Assembly (NCBI GenBank): GCA_963575745.1
Contig: CAUYUJ010003069.1
Coordinates: 356,351-420,350, forward strand
DNA: 64,000 nucleotides
Direction of reading: 5' to 3'
DNA from: Prorocentrum cordatum
Taxonomy: Eukaryota > Sar > Dinophyceae > Prorocentrales > Prorocentraceae
The position numbers and the translations under genes were made by a program. Below the pieces are notes generated by a model. The model ran no database searches. It was given only the letters and a program-made list of their open reading frames with translations, and was not told the origin of the DNA. Positions within the stretch are counted from its first letter, which is position 1. The number at the start of each line of letters is the position of its first letter. Below are positions 10,846 to 21,589 of the stretch, piece by piece.

Positions 10846-11530
10846 ACAGAAAAGCAATGCAGAGCGTGGCAAAACAACGCGATGCCAAGCAATGCAACTC
10901 ACAGCAAAACAACGAAGAGCAACGCAACGCAAACCAGTGCACAGCAAGGCAAAGCGACGCACTGCAAAGCAATACGAAGCAATGCAATGCATTGCAGAGC
11001 CAAGCAGTACAAAGCAAGGAAACACATGGAATCCCAACGCGAAGTAAAGCAACGCCATGCCATGTAAAGCAACGCAGTCAACGCAAAGCAGGGCAAAACA
11101 AAGCTACGCAGAGCAAAACAGTGCGAAGACATGCAAACAAACCAAAGCAAGGCAGTTGCAAATCAATGCGAAGACACGGACATCGATCTGTGTGGTGCAA
11201 TCTATCGGCAGCGACGGGCCAGCGACGGCGGCGACATTGTCCCCAGACCGTCTGTCAGGCCCGGACGACGGATGGCGACGAGGCGGTGACGGGGCGGCGA
11301 CGGCGGCGACATTGTCGCCAGATTGTCTGTCAGGCCTGGACGACGGATGACGACGAGGCGGTGACGGGGCGGCGACGGCGGCGACCTTGTCGCCAGACCG
11401 TTTGTCAGGCCCGGACGACGGATGGCGACGAGGTGGCGAGGGAGCGGCGACGGCGGCGACATAGCCGCCAGACCGTCCATCAGGCACAGTTCCTCAGAAA
11501 AGAAATAAGAAACCCTTAGTGGAAACATTT
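10846..11530 (+). repeat. Composite repeat K, copy 4
   Basis: AGCAATGCAAAGC array from 10,850 to about 11,180, then 'gtgtggtgcaatctatcggc', then three full 75-bp units and an end 'caggcacagttcctcagaaaagaaataagaaaccctta'. It is the best preserved copy of the composite structure. Confidence 0.7.
11233..11480 (+). repeat. 75-bp tandem repeat, three full units plus part
   Basis: The word GACATTGT/GACCTTGT/GACATAGC starts at 11,233, 11,308, 11,383 and 11,458, an exact 75-bp spacing. Each unit contains GCCAGACCGTCTGTCAGGC and GACGACGGATGGCGACGAGG. Because 75 is 25 codons, a 25-residue repeat peptide is open on - (RSGDNVAAVAAPSPPRRHPS). Substitutions do not obviously favour synonymous sites, so coding is not supported. 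Confidence 0.85.
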
Positions 11531-11689
11531 TTTCAGCAATGCATACATGTACATTCGGGTCTAGGCGTAAGTGTGCATAGTTTCACATATGCTAGACGCT
11601 GCGCGTAACCCCACCAGCGCATCCAGAAACGAAGCCGGGGCGAGTTGCCTAATCAGGGACATAGAGGAAACTGCAGTGGAATAAAGGGC

Positions 11690-11865
11690 TGGGATGAAGG
11701 GCTGGGAGGGGGAGGATGGAGGAGGAATCCCAGGAGAAGCGAGGGGAGGAGGAGGAGGAGGAGGAGGAGGCAGAGGGAGAGGGGGAGGTGGAGGAGGGAT
11801 GAGGAAGGAGGAGACCAGGCGGATGAGGAAGAGGTGGAGGAGGAGGCGCGCGAGCAGAAAAGCCA
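11690..11865 (+). repeat. (GGA)n / GAGGAG purine microsatellite
   Basis: Interrupted GGA triplets and GGGA words, giving glycine, glutamate and arginine runs in three frames. It is simple repeat DNA. Confidence 0.85.
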
Positions 11866-11879
11866 GCGGCCTTTTGTAT

Positions 11880-12290
11880 GCATCTCGGAGTCTCTTTAGA
11901 TTTCTTCGAGAGTTTTGGGAGCCTCTTGGGCGTTTTGGGGGTCTCTTGGCAGTCCCGGAGGCCATTTGGGGGGCGTCTTGGGTGCCTATGGGGGGCCTCT
12001 TTGAGCGTCTTGGGGGTATATTGTGAGCCTCTCAGTGGCGTCTTCGGGGCATCGCGGGGGCATCTTGGGGCACCCTCAGGAGTTCAGTGACCACCTTGGG
12101 AGACATCGATCATCAGGAGGTCCGTGCTTAGGGTTCCCCCCCTGGAGGCGAATATGTCGCTGAGGCCTCTTTGGGCGTCTTGGGTGCCTCTGGGTGGCCT
12201 CTGGGGCGTCTTGAGGGTCTCTTGGGAGCCACATGGGTGCACCTCGGGGCCTCTTGGGACCTCCTGGGCACCTCTCTGAGCCGCCACGAC
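11880..12290 (+). repeat. Degenerate CTTGGGGGCCTCT repeat
   Basis: Words such as CCTCTTGGG, GTCTTGGGGG and GCCTCTGGG recur about every 15-20 bp. The same repeat vocabulary occupies 30,690-31,230 and part of 47,290-47,520. No coding motif is present. Confidence 0.65.
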
Positions 12291-12754
12291 TGCGCCACGC
12301 CCGTGCCAGAAATGCGCAGAAGCGCAGACACAACGCAGACATGCCAGCTCAGACTACATTCCTTCGTTCACCTCTTCATTGTACCGTTCAACCTGAGACC
12401 TTGTGCTCGCCCTGATTCTCTTCAGCTCGCCGCCCTCGCATCCTCTCGCTTTCTCTCTTCTCCTCTCCTTTCCCTCCTGGAGCTGGCCCGTTGGACATCC
12501 TTCGCGCACCTTCTCCTTCTCCCCTCCTCGTCCTCTCTTTTCTCCTTCTCCTTCTTACCCTCTTTCCCCTCAGTGGCTACTTGGGCCCCTTCGTACCCTT
12601 TCCCAAGTGGACAACGGGCCAGGTCTGAAGTTACCTCGGTCCGCCTTCTATATCGGTTGATAGAGATACTCTTGTTCTGATTTGGTTGCCGCTGACCGCC
12701 GTCGCGTGGATCTGCCCCCAACTGCCTTGCCTTGCGTTGCCTTGCTTTGCCTTG
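12291..12754. other. C/T-rich stretch; no gene recognised
   Basis: Pyrimidine-rich on +, with CTCTCTTCTCC and TTCTCCTTCTCC stretches. No motif-bearing frame is seen. Confidence 0.4.
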
Positions 12755-12806
12755 CCTTGCTTCCTCCTCCTCCTCCTCCTCCTCCTCCACCTCCTCCTCC
12801 TCCTGG
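12755..12806 (+). repeat. (CCT)n microsatellite
   Basis: An almost uninterrupted CTCCTC tract, preceded by TTGCCTTGC words. Confidence 0.9.
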
Positions 12807-13258
12807 AACACTTGCAGGGGCCTGCGCCAGGAGCTGCCCTACCTTGTAATGAAGGCAGCCCCTGCGACGCCGCCTATATGTTTACCAGCCTTGCCGCCCA
12901 TTTCAACCAAACATTTATCCTCCTGGAGGATCTGCAGTGGTCTGCTCACGGAGCGGTCGGATCTGACCGCCCGAGCAGCCCCAGGGCGCTGACAAGCAGC
13001 CGTGCGGCGACGCCAGCGCTCTCACGGCGACCACGACCACACGAACGTGGCCGGGGGGGGAGCGTCTGAACAGCGAAACGGGCCGTGCAGATGACATGGC
13101 CGTGGGGGCAGTAGGTGACTCCCCGTCTGCCGTCTGCAGCAGGTGCTCTCCCCTCCTCTCCTTGCAGCCCTCCTGCCTCTGGCAGCAAAGGGGCCTTATA
13201 TACCCTCCTTGCCGCCCTCCTGCTCTGTGCAGCGTGCGCCCTCCCTCCTTCAGGAGGG
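12807..13258. other. Stretch with no recognised gene
   Basis: Two similar 'cctcctggar...ctgca' segments are visible near 12,800 and 12,930. Overlapping frames on both strands carry no family motif. It could be intronic or transposon-derived. Confidence 0.35.
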
Positions 13259-13412
13259 AAACAACACACAGACAGAAGTCATCGTCGATGCCCCAGAAGA
13301 AGATACAAATTTTGGAAAATATGGGAAGTGGGGGGGAAGACGAAAACCGAAATGATATGGACAAAGATGGGGAATCCAAGGAGTTGTGTGTATTCATTTG
13401 TGTGCCCCTGGC
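13259..13412 (+). repeat. Dispersed ~150-bp family P, copy 1
   Basis: Contains 'acagacagaagtcatcgtcgat', 'ttggaaaatatgggaagtgg', 'gaagacgaaaaccgaaat' and 'tgtgtattcatttgtgtg' in that order. The same order occurs at 14,300-14,440, 26,804-26,952 and 38,736-38,905. Non-coding, probably a SINE- or MITE-like interspersed element. The ends are not resolved. Confidence 0.7.
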
Positions 13413-13635
13413 CTCCCTGGCCTCCCTGTTGCCCTGGCCTCTCTGGCTTCCCTCTTGCCTTGGCCCGGGGCGCCCTTCCCGCGGCCGCCGCGGACCGCCA
13501 CCCCGGCCACCGCCACCACGGCGACCGCGGCCTCTGCGGCGGCGGCGGCGTTGGCGGCGTGCGGCGCCCGCGGCGGCCACGACAGCAGCCGCGAGGTGGC
13601 AGATCAACACCGCAAGAGTGCAAACAGAAGCTGGC

Positions 13636-13738
13636 AAGAAAGGGTTCTCAGGTGCAGTCAAAGTGCCGCAGGGACGGCACATGAAAAAGCCGCAGGATGG
13701 TTTTTCAGAGCCCTCAGCGAAAAAGTTTACATACATAC

Positions 13739-13781
<43 letters not shown>

Positions 13782-13905
13782 GATGAGTGTCTGTGCAAGG
13801 AAGGGCTTCTATTTGCCGCAAGGGCTGCACAACAAAGCCGCAAGGACTGCACGTCAAAGCCGCAATATTGCAGGTCAGAGCCCGCAGAGAAAGGGCATTT
13901 TCTCT
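13636..13905 (+). repeat. ~22-bp GCCGCAAGGGCTGCAC repeat flanking a (TA)n tract
   Basis: Words GCCGCAGG, GCCGCAAGG and GCCGCAATATTGCA, followed by tCAAA or tCAGA, recur on both sides of the TA tract (13,636-13,730 and 13,815-13,900). The tract may have expanded inside this repeat. Confidence 0.5.
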
Positions 13906-14100
13906 CTCTATATATAGATATATGTATATGTATGTATGTATACACGTCTGCATATATGTACATATATATATGTGCGTGTGCGCAAGGAAGGGGTTCTTTT
14001 TGCATATATATATATATATAGATGTGCACGTAAATGTAAACATATGTATACATATATGTATATATACACCTGTATGTATGTATTGCTATATGGACATGTG
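13731..14100. repeat. (TA)n / ATGTATGTAT AT-rich tracts
   Basis: TATATATA and ACATATATGTATGTATG runs at 13,731-13,783, 13,906-13,972 and 14,003-14,090. Tyrosine/isoleucine repeat frames here are spurious. Confidence 0.85.
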
Positions 14101-14194
14101 TACAAAGACACAATTAGGGAAAGAACGCACAGACACTCAGAGGAGGAAAAGCTACCCATACCTCTACCCTCTCCTCGTTTTTCCCTTTTTGGGC

Positions 14195-14290
14195 CTCCTG
14201 GGCCTCTGTCGTCGCCACCGCTGGATTCGCCTCGGAATCCTGGTCAGAACGCACCCCAGGAGAGGTCCGGGGAGTAGCGGAAACGGTACC
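14195..14290 (+). repeat. Dispersed family Q, copy 1
   Basis: Contains 'cgtcgccaccgctgg', 'ggtcagaacgcacccc' and 'gagaggtccggggag'. A second copy with the same order is at 33,630-33,715, and a fragment ('gccagggcgcacccc') is at 25,678. No coding interpretation. Confidence 0.55.
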
Positions 14291-14299
14291 AGTCGGGCT

Positions 14300-14440
14300 C
14301 CCCAGACAAATTGTTTTTTTCCGGTCCAGAGGAAAATGTGGGAATTTATGGGAAGTGGGGAAGACGACGAAAACCCAGGAAATATGGGATTTTTAGGGGG
14401 AGTCTTGGAGACTTAGTGTGTATTGATTTTGGTGTGTCCT
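14300..14440 (+). repeat. Dispersed ~150-bp family P, copy 2
   Basis: Diverged copy with 'gaaaatgtgggaatttatgggaagtgg', 'aaaacccaggaaatatggg' and 'gtgtattgattttggtgtgtcc'. It lies right after family Q copy 1. Confidence 0.65.
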
Positions 14441-14480
14441 GGACATCCGTCGAGGGAGAACGTGCGGCACAAGCATGCAT

Positions 14481-14628
14481 GTTCGGAGTTCCGCTCGGAG
14501 TGCGGGGATCTGCGCATGGGGCCCCCCGTGGCGGCGTCTCCGCCTGGCGCGCTTCGCGCGCCCTTCACGCGCCAGGGGCGGGGGGTCCAGCGCCGATCCA
14601 AGCAATCCGCGCGGCTCTCTGAAAGTTG
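14481..14628. mobile_element. Foldback element R, copy 1 (diverged)
   Basis: Right half has 'ggtccagcgccgatccaagcaatccgcgcgg'. The left half carries its partial reverse complement around 'cgctcggagtgcggggatctgcgc'. The centre has an inner palindrome (GGCGCGCTTCGCGCGCC). It matches the better copy at 25,010-25,147 in layout. It is probably a non-autonomous inverted-repeat element. Confidence 0.5.
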
Positions 14629-14639
14629 ATGTTCATCTC

Positions 14640-15660
14640 GGACGGGTCTACAGTGGAGACCCATGCCAAGAAGCACCCCGTTCGCCTCCATGGTGCCTTG
14701 GGTTTCTTGGGTTTCGATGGTTTTGCGATCGACATCGTGAGGATCCCACAGCCAAAAAGAGTGCACGTCCTGGGGTCTCAGGGTTGGGTGTCTTGTGGAA
14801 GGCTTCTTGTGGACTGGCCTCCACTGTAGGACGAGGATACAATCCGTTCCAGAGCGTTCCGGGACGCTCCTCAGAGCGTTCCAGAACGCTCTGAGAGGAG
14901 GCCGCGGCGCCCGATAGACATCCTCCAGGACCGCACCGGAGATCAGAGAGGCTCGGCTTGTCCTCGCCGGGATTTGTCCTCGTCCTGGCATCGTTTCCTT
15001 GTCGTCCTCTCGTCGCCGATTCTTGTTCAGCCTGGCCGTTCCTTCTTCCCTTCAGCCTCCTGGGGGGGGAGCCCCCGGTCTGAGTTTGTTTTTTCAGATT
15101 GAGGCCAGTTTGTTTGCATGACGTTTGCCCCCCCCCCCCCCCCCCTCTCTCGCCCCTCTTCAAACGAAAACCAGCGCGTGCAAGTGCCTCTCGACTTGCG
15201 TGCTCTCCGCCCCTGCAAGTCATGTGCGGCTTGCTTCACGTCGGTCCCCCCCCACCATGCAAGTAAACATGCTGGAGTCTAAGAAAATAGTCTCTTCCCT
15301 TCAGCTTCCAGGGGGGAGCTGAGGCCTTGGTCTCGTTTCGACCTCTGGGGGCTGCTCCCGGGTCCCTGGGGGCCATCGCGCACGGGCCCATGGGCAGACC
15401 ACCCGCGGCCCACGGGGACGGGGTGGAGCGTTGCTGTTGTGCGGCGGGTCGGAACAAACCACATCGTCGGCGATCGTGTTCCCCAATCAGTGCTTGCACC
15501 AAAGGGGTCCTCGCGGAAGTTGAAAGATTTGGCGAAACTGTCCCGCCGATGTTGGTCGCACGCTGGGTTCCCGGGTTCCCGGTTCCGGCTTCCCAGGTTT
15601 CTGGTCATTGGTTCCGGGCCGATTTCGGAGGGCGGCGAGGTTCCCAGGTTCCGGGTTTTT
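14640..15660. other. Stretch with no recognised gene
   Basis: Contains a cluster of 'gagcgttcc..gaacgctc' inverted words (14,845-14,895), a C tract at 15,127-15,144, and 'ttcccggttccggcttcccaggtt' repeats near 15,570-15,650. No frame carries a known motif. Confidence 0.35.
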
Positions 15661-15674
15661 GGTAGATTTTCTTA

Positions 15675-15905
15675 TCGTTCAGTCTCACAATCGATCTCAT
15701 TACCCGTTTCTCTATCGATCTCACCAGCGATCTGACAGTCGACCTCACTATCGATCTCACAAGCGATCTCACTAGAGATCGCATGAGCGATCCCGCGATC
15801 GATCTCAATATCGATCTAGTTGAAACGATTTCACTCTCGGTCTCACGATCGACCTTACAATCGTCCTCACTATCGATTACACTATCGATTTCATTATCGA
15901 TCGCA
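15675..15905 (+). repeat. ~12-bp CGATCTCACTAT repeat
   Basis: Words ATCGATCTCA, AGCGATCTCA and ATCGATTWCA follow each other every 12-13 bp for about 230 bp. The serine-rich frames are derived from the repeat. Confidence 0.8.
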
Positions 15906-15974
15906 CAATTCTCTCTCAAGATCCATGTATTTATTTTCAAATCATCCACTGGTTGGGTTTTCTCAAGTGTAATA

Positions 15975-16030
15975 TTATTCATTGTTTTGCCGATCTGCGC
16001 GGGCCCTCGCGCCCGGGTCCTAACCTCCAG
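15975..16030 (+). repeat. Short dispersed word shared with 38,188
   Basis: 'ttcattgttttgccgatc' followed by 'gcgc.ggccctcgc' occurs here and again at about 38,186-38,225. It is probably the edge of an interspersed element. Confidence 0.45.
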
Positions 16031-16119
16031 ATGTGTTTAGTCTGACACCCCCTGATCTCTCTCGGTGGCGAATATCCTAAAACCTCCCCGTCGCGGTGGA
16101 TACTATGTTCCTTATATTG

Positions 16120-16760
16120 TTGTGTGTGGGGTGGGTAATGTTTTGGGGGTATTTTCTTTAGCGGAATAATCCATTGTGGGATACCTTGCACGTTGGATGG
16201 TTTGTGGGCATCTTCTCACGAGGATTGCAATAATACTTGTTTCGTTTTGACTTGCGAACTTGCTCAAAGTTGTTTTTCTCACGCTGCTGGCAGAACTCCT
16301 CTTGTCGCCTGGTCGGCGCGCGCGGCGACGTGGGAAAAGTTTCCCTCCAGAGTTGGGCGGTGCAGTGTTTTGGGGATTGTCCCACTAGCGGAATAATTTA
16401 GTGCCGGCGATCCTGCACGCGGGAGGATTTGTAAGCATCTCTGCAGTAGGATTGGTTTCGTTTTGATGTGCGAGTTTGCCCAATCTCGTTTTCTTCGCGC
16501 TTCTGGCTGAACTCTTGCTGGCGCCTGGTCGGCAGGCGCGGCGACGTGGGATCAGTTTCCCTCTATTGTTGGGCGGGTTGGGTAACGTGTTTGGGCTTTT
16601 CCTCCAGCGGAATAATCCATTGTGGGCTATCCTACACGCGGGAAGATGTGTAAGCATCTTCATGTGCGAGTTTGCTCAACGTCGTTTTACTAGCATTGCG
16701 GGCAGAACTCCTGCTGACGCCTGGTCGGCGCGAGCGGCCAACATGGCGACTGTTCCAGTG
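16120..16760 (+). repeat. Tandem repeat of ~223 bp, three copies
   Basis: The word GCGGAATAAT begins at 16,161, 16,388 and 16,607 (spacing 227 and 219). Each copy contains 'cacgcgggaggat.tgt.agcatct', a 'ttgcgaacttgctcaa.gt.gtttt' segment, 'ggcagaactcctgctgacgcctggtcggcgcg' and a 'gggcggttgggta' end. Copies are diverged. No coding motif. Confidence 0.8.
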
Positions 16761-17155
16761 TGGGCAATACTGATCTCGCCATCGAGAGTTGATTTTCTGA
16801 GGGTCCGCGCGGGGCCTGGGCTTAAACAGTCCTTCGCACGATGGAGCTTCCAGGATAACGTTTCTCAGAGCCAAGTGCTTGAACCAAGGCTTTCCATGTG
16901 AGCACTGCTTGCGGGTGCCGCGGGGGAAACAGACATTGGTTCCGTCTACTGGTGGGACACTTTTCCGTCAATTCGGCCGCCAAACCAATCATACGTATTT
17001 TCAAAATGGCATTTGCCGGTGGGGTTATGAAGACCTTTCGGGGTTGGTGGCGAGCGTTGTGGGGACCGTTCGATTCAGTCTCGCATTCTCAATGTCTCAC
17101 ATTCTCCTCCTGCGCGGAGGCGCCCTCGTGTCGGCCTTTCCCTTGGTCTCGGCGC
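16761..17155. other. Stretch with no recognised gene
   Basis: Moderate-GC DNA between the ~223-bp repeat and a (CGT)n/(CTC)n region. No motif or repeat stands out. Confidence 0.35.
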
Positions 17156-17159
17156 TGCG

Positions 17160-17203
17160 ATGCTGTGGGTCGTCGTCGATGTCGCCGTCGCCGTCGTCGT
17201 CGT

Positions 17204-17237
<34 letters not shown>

Positions 17238-17345
17238 TTTGTCGTCGCCCCCCAAAGTCCAGGCGGACAGTTTTAGCTCCAGCTGCAGCTGCAGCTCCTC
17301 CTCTTTCTCTTCCTCCTCCGTCTCCTCGTCCCCCTCTTCCCCTGT
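17160..17345 (+). repeat. (CGT)n then (CTC)n microsatellites
   Basis: CGTCGTCGTCATCGTC triplets to about 17,245, then CAGCTGCAGCTGCAGCTCC and CTCCTC tracts. Serine and aspartate runs come from the repeat. Confidence 0.85.
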
Positions 17346-17514
17346 TCGTCTGCCTCCTCGTTTTTTTTGTCGTGGTTTCTGGAGCCCCGCGTGCATGAAG
17401 TTAGGTGCATCCGCTGCAAATGCAGTTTCGATTGTCGTGCCCGTGTGGGTTCGGCACTCGCACGGTTGACGGGGAGTGCCCCTGCTTCCGTGGAGAGCCG
17501 ATGCGACCATTCTC

Positions 17515-17648
17515 ATGTTCCTCCTCCTCCTCTTCCTCCTCCTCCTCCTCCTCCTGCTCCTTTTCCTCCTCCTCCTTTCCCTCCTTCTCCTCCTTTTCCT
17601 TTTCCTCGTCCTTTTCCTCCTCCTCCTTTTCCTCCTCCTCCTCCGAGC
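17515..17648 (+). repeat. (CTC)n / TTCCTCC microsatellite
   Basis: Interrupted CCT/TTC triplets. Another simple repeat just before LINE relic L2. Confidence 0.9.
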
Positions 17649-17929
17649 CCACGGAGGCCCAGGTGCCATGGCCTGGGTTTTGTAGGGCAGAGCCGTCGCA
17701 CCCTCGGTGTTGCCACAGACCGCTTGCCCGCGCCATGGTCGCGAGAGTCCCGTGCCGGTGGGGATCCGTGTCCGAGCTGTCGCTTCGAGCCCCCGGCTGC
17801 AACTGCACGTGGGCGACTGGAGATCGACGGAGTGAATTCCTGGAGAAAGAAGACCAGCAATTGTGATGTGTTCACGATGGCGGCGACGAGGTCTGGCACC
17901 CCCCTCCACGGCGCCCAGGCACTGCGGCC

Positions 17930-18573
17930 GCGGGCGGGCGGGAAGCTGCAGTACGCAATGGTTCCGCATTCCAGCAATAGCTGTACAACTCTGGTGGCCT
18001 TTGGACCACCTTTTCGGGGAGAAGAAGTCAAGGAGATTTGGTCCTGTCCCGAGATGGCCCCTTGTCGGGCCATAGCTGTCAGGATAAAGCACGGGCCTGC
18101 TGGCGTGTTGCGCAATCTGCCTCTACTACCCACCTTTTCCTTTCAAATCTCGGAATATGCAATGTGCGGGATACTATCGTTCGGTGGAGATCATTAACAC
18201 CTGGCTGGGTTTTGTTTTGGGAAGCTTCCCCTTGCGATGCATTATATTTGTGGGTGTGAAGGATGGCTTGGGGGAAGATGCACAACGGCTCGGTCCAGGA
18301 GATCGGGAGTAACGCTACCGGGACCTCCACCTCAGAAGAAAACATCCTAGGGGAACTGGCGAACGTGTTCATAACCTGTTGGGGTGGCACCACATGTCAG
18401 CTGCAAGTACGTTGTCCAGGGTGGACGTTTTTTTTTTCGGCTGCGAGAACCGATCCAGCAGAATAGATTATGTCAGGGCTCCCCAGGAACTGGTAGATCA
18501 GGCGATTCACTGCCACCCCCATGAGAGGGCTGGGGGCCAAGTTCCAGTCGACCAGAGCAGCAGCTCCACATGA
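17930..18573 (+). pseudogene. L2 endonuclease-like domain (EEP superfamily), degraded
   Basis: In LINEs this domain nicks target DNA to start reverse transcription. One phase carries FGPPFRGEEV and RAIAVRIKHGPAGV, as in the middle of an EEP domain. After several stops, the phase ending at 18,573 carries GWHHMSAASTLSRVD and SSRIDYVRAPQELV, which fits the (R)IDY motif near the domain's C-terminus. The final SDH box is not intact; 'VDQSSSS' sits where VDH would be expected. The GDxN box is not convincing. Assignment rests on motif order and the downstream RT and is moderate at best. Confidence 0.5.
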
Positions 18574-18775
18574 TCATCTCCGTGTCGCGCTTCGCCTTCG
18601 TTTGCATACATGAGGTGTTTAGTGGGCCCCTGACAGCCGACAGCGATGGAATTACGATTAGATGATGGAGAGTCAGAGGAGTGGGAAGGGAAGGCGGGAT
18701 GTTATTTAGGATTTGAGCTCATAGTTATCAAAGGTTGATGTACACTGTCTTCGGGGCCACGCGCCTCCTGATATT

Positions 18776-19288
18776 ATGTGTGAGCTGCCGGAGACATCCC
18801 TGGCGAATGCAAGGGGGCAGCATTCAGCAAAGGACAATTCGATAAGATCTGTCCATGCGAGGGATTGCCAGCGTCATCGCGATGCACTGAATCGTCGGGT
18901 CGTGCTTCGTGGGCAGCAGTTGGGAGCTGCGGAGGAGGAGATTGAGGAGGTGGAGGTGGAGTTGAAGAAGCTCTCGTCGGAGCTCCAGCGTGAAAAGCGT
19001 AGTCGCCTGCGTCGGCGCGGGGCTTTTCTGGTCGAGGACGCTGCAGGAAGTCGGCAAAGGCGCAGGACTGCGGAGGCGACGGCGGCCTCCAGGCGGGCAG
19101 CCCTTTGCAGATCCGGGCCGAAGTGGAGGTTTGCCTGTCTGGCGCGCAGTGCTCTCCCGAACTCTTCTGAATGGCTTGATGCATGGCGACGTCCAGGCGC
19201 CGAGGGGGGGATGCAGGTGGAAACGCTTGCGCGGAACCAGTGGAGACTCGATCGAGAGGGCCTGCAAGGACCTCGAGGACCTCAGTAG
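18776..19288 (+). pseudogene. L2 linker region between endonuclease and RT
   Basis: An open stretch of 170 codons. Residues about 45-80 form a charged, coiled-coil-like helix (EEEIEEVEVELKKLSSEL), and the end has SSEWLDAWRRPGAEGGM. Such a charged linker followed by an EW..AM..PG.EGG motif lies between the endonuclease and RT in dinoflagellate LINEs as I remember them. It probably remained open by chance or is a younger part of the relic. No separate function is proposed. Confidence 0.5.
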
Positions 19289-19529
19289 ATACAGGATACC
19301 CGCCCCGAAGCGTAACATTTCCCCAGACAATGATGCGCCACTGGATTTGTGGCGCATGGCCCTATTCCCCAAATGGCAGGTGCAGGGCAAGTTCGGGTTT
19401 CGTTCAGACTTACCACCACCAGATAGCAAGACGCGACGGTTTCTCTTGAATTTGCGGTTGCAGAACGATAGGGCGGCATCGACTTACCCGTCTCAATTGG
19501 CACACAAGTCCAGCGGCTGCCATTCATAA

Positions 19530-20215
19530 GACTTTCAAGGTTGGCCCAGCGCGTCGCGCGCGTGTTGCCGGTTGTCGGGAAGGGGCACTATACCGAGCAG
19601 ATAACCCCTTCCTCCACGGTGCAAGATCGCGGCTTTGCGTCGGGAAGGAGGAGGGTGGAGGCGGTTATGATCTCGACGAACACCACGTGGAGGACGAGGG
19701 CGATGTCACGAACGTGCTTTGAATGTATTGAGGATCTATCGAATGCCTTCGCCAGTGTTTCTCATGGCGACATAGGGTCTTCGGTCGGCCTCCTCTGCCA
19801 CGGGTGCAACGTGGAGAGATGTGAACCACGTTTCCTGCGTTCTGTCAACGCGCTCCTGCCCGTCGCAAGTGAGTGCCCGGTTGGGCCGGGCAGGGGGGCA
19901 CGATGGGGGGCCTTTTGATTGCTCGCGTGCCATTCAACGCCTTCGCGCGCCCAGTCCGGTCTTGGGGCGGGGCCACGCCGGGCCAGGGCCCGCGCGCAAG
20001 GGAGCTCGTCTCGTTCTGGGGGTTCGCCATGGGAGACCTTTCGTTGATGGAGTACGCCGGCGACCTTCAAAGTTTATCTCGTCTAATCCAGGTTGTAGCG
20101 CTGGAACAATTGATCCAGAAGTGCGCGCGTCTTCAGGGGTATGGCCACGGTCAGAACAAGAAGAAGCAGGGGCGCCAGTTCCTATTCAGCTCGGGGGGCC
20201 ACACTAGCAAGACAC
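19530..20215 (+). pseudogene. L2 reverse transcriptase fragment, degraded
   Basis: DRGFASGRRRVEAV (around 19,630) resembles the Q.GF..GR box of RT segment 2. DLSNAFASVSHG (around 19,740) resembles the DF..AF.S..H box holding the first catalytic aspartate. A phase change at about 19,880 is followed by GGLLIARVPFNAF, then FAMGDLSLMEYAGDLQSL near 20,030, where the F/YxDD box would lie. The second aspartate pair is not intact there (GD instead of DD). The enzyme cannot be functional. Confidence 0.6.
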
Positions 20216-21585
20216 ATATTCGTGAGAACCCCCTATCTCCTCCCGGGCGCTGCTCTCGACGCCGTCCGCCACCTCGACCCGCGCGCGGTTGTTCGGGGGG
20301 CGGCGTCTCGCGAGGTCGCGAAATTGCTGGCGACGCGCGCTTCCTTCCGCGGTCGCGGAGGAGTTTGGCCCCTTCCCCTGCCGCGCAGATTCAAGCGCCT
20401 CCTGCTCGTCGGCCCCGCCCAGAACACGATCCGTAGGGGGTGGGGGCCCTCTGCCTCGGCCAGTCCGACCGCGCCAGGCTGGGCAGGGGATTCGCGGCGA
20501 TGGGGGGGGGGGGGGCGCGACGATGGGGAAGGCGCGCGTCGGGGCGCTGCCGCGCCTGGAAGACACATGCCCCCCCCCCCCCCCCCAGGTGCCGCGCAAC
20601 ATCCAGATCAGGAGTGCGAGTGCGCCCCAGGTTTTAAGTCTCCGGGAAATAGCCCTGAACAGCATTGACAATGTTGTTCGACGTCTCCGATCTCAGCAGG
20701 GCTGGCCCGTGATATTCGTTGCCGCATCCAGGCATTACGCTGGTCATTCTGCGAAATGCCTCCAGGCAGAGATCGGCTACAAGTTGTCGCCGGTGGCCGC
20801 GCGCTGTTCTCGTCGCCCAGGGCCCGACGGGGAAAAAGCGATCTGGTTTCTGCCTCGAAGTGTTCGGAGTCGGGCCCTGGGCGACCTGGCGGGGGGCCTG
20901 CGACTCTTTATCCGATGCTGAGACGCCTTCGGGGTTCCGGGCCTTGGATGTCTCCCAGATAAGGGCGCGCTGTTTTCCGACGAGCATTGCGCCTTCAGGT
21001 CGCGCTTCTGGGATTTCTGAAGGGGCCGTCTGTCGACGATCCCGGGCCCCAAAGCCCCGCCCCATGCAGTGCTGGGTTCTGGGAGAAGATGGATGCGACT
21101 GCGAGGGTGCCTTCTCGTCGCGCAGCAGGCTTATTAATCGCATGAGGCGGTCGCGCTGCGTCTGCGACCTCGCCCGCGCCCTTGCGCAGTCGAATTTTTG
21201 CACCGTCTGCAGGCAGGTCTCTGCGCGCGCCCTGATCGCCGGTCGCCGCCTCCAGTGGTCGGTGCAGAAAGGTCGTTGCCGGGCTCGCGAGCCGTCGACT
21301 TCGCCCCCGGAGTCCATGGCTTGTCCTGCGCGCCACTATGACGGCTCGACCTTGAACGACCTCTGCCTCCGTCTTGCCTCTCGCACCCCCGCGCCGATCG
21401 CATATCTCGCCCCCGCTGCTGGTCGCGGCGGCGCGAGAACAGATGCAACTCGAGCGACCCCGCGGCGCTGCGGGGGCGCGCGCGGGGCAGAGGGCAGGGC
21501 CTGGGACGTCGCCGAGGTGGTCGGGGCCCGGGGCCAGGGGCGGGGGCGGGGCCCCCAAGTCGCACGTGCAGGAGGGCAAGAGCGC
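20216..21585. other. GC-rich stretch with no recognised gene
   Basis: Holds a G tract and a C tract (about 20,503-20,516 and 20,570-20,587) and long overlapping frames on both strands. None has a motif I know. It may be the decayed 3' part of L2. Confidence 0.35.
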
Positions 21586-21589
21586 CCAG

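Larger units (their letters stand above)
17930..20215 (+). mobile_element. LINE relic L2, + strand (endonuclease to reverse transcriptase)
   Basis: The order endonuclease, linker and reverse transcriptase is kept over 2.3 kb, but with many phase changes and stops. It matches a decayed dinoflagellate-type non-LTR retrotransposon. The 5' end is uncertain, and no thumb/C-terminal motifs or poly-A are recognised after 20.2 kb. Confidence 0.6.

Noticed and set aside
13731-14090. TATA-box promoters in TATATA tracts
   Set aside because: They are part of (TA)n microsatellites. Dinoflagellate promoters are not known to rely on TATA boxes, and no gene follows.
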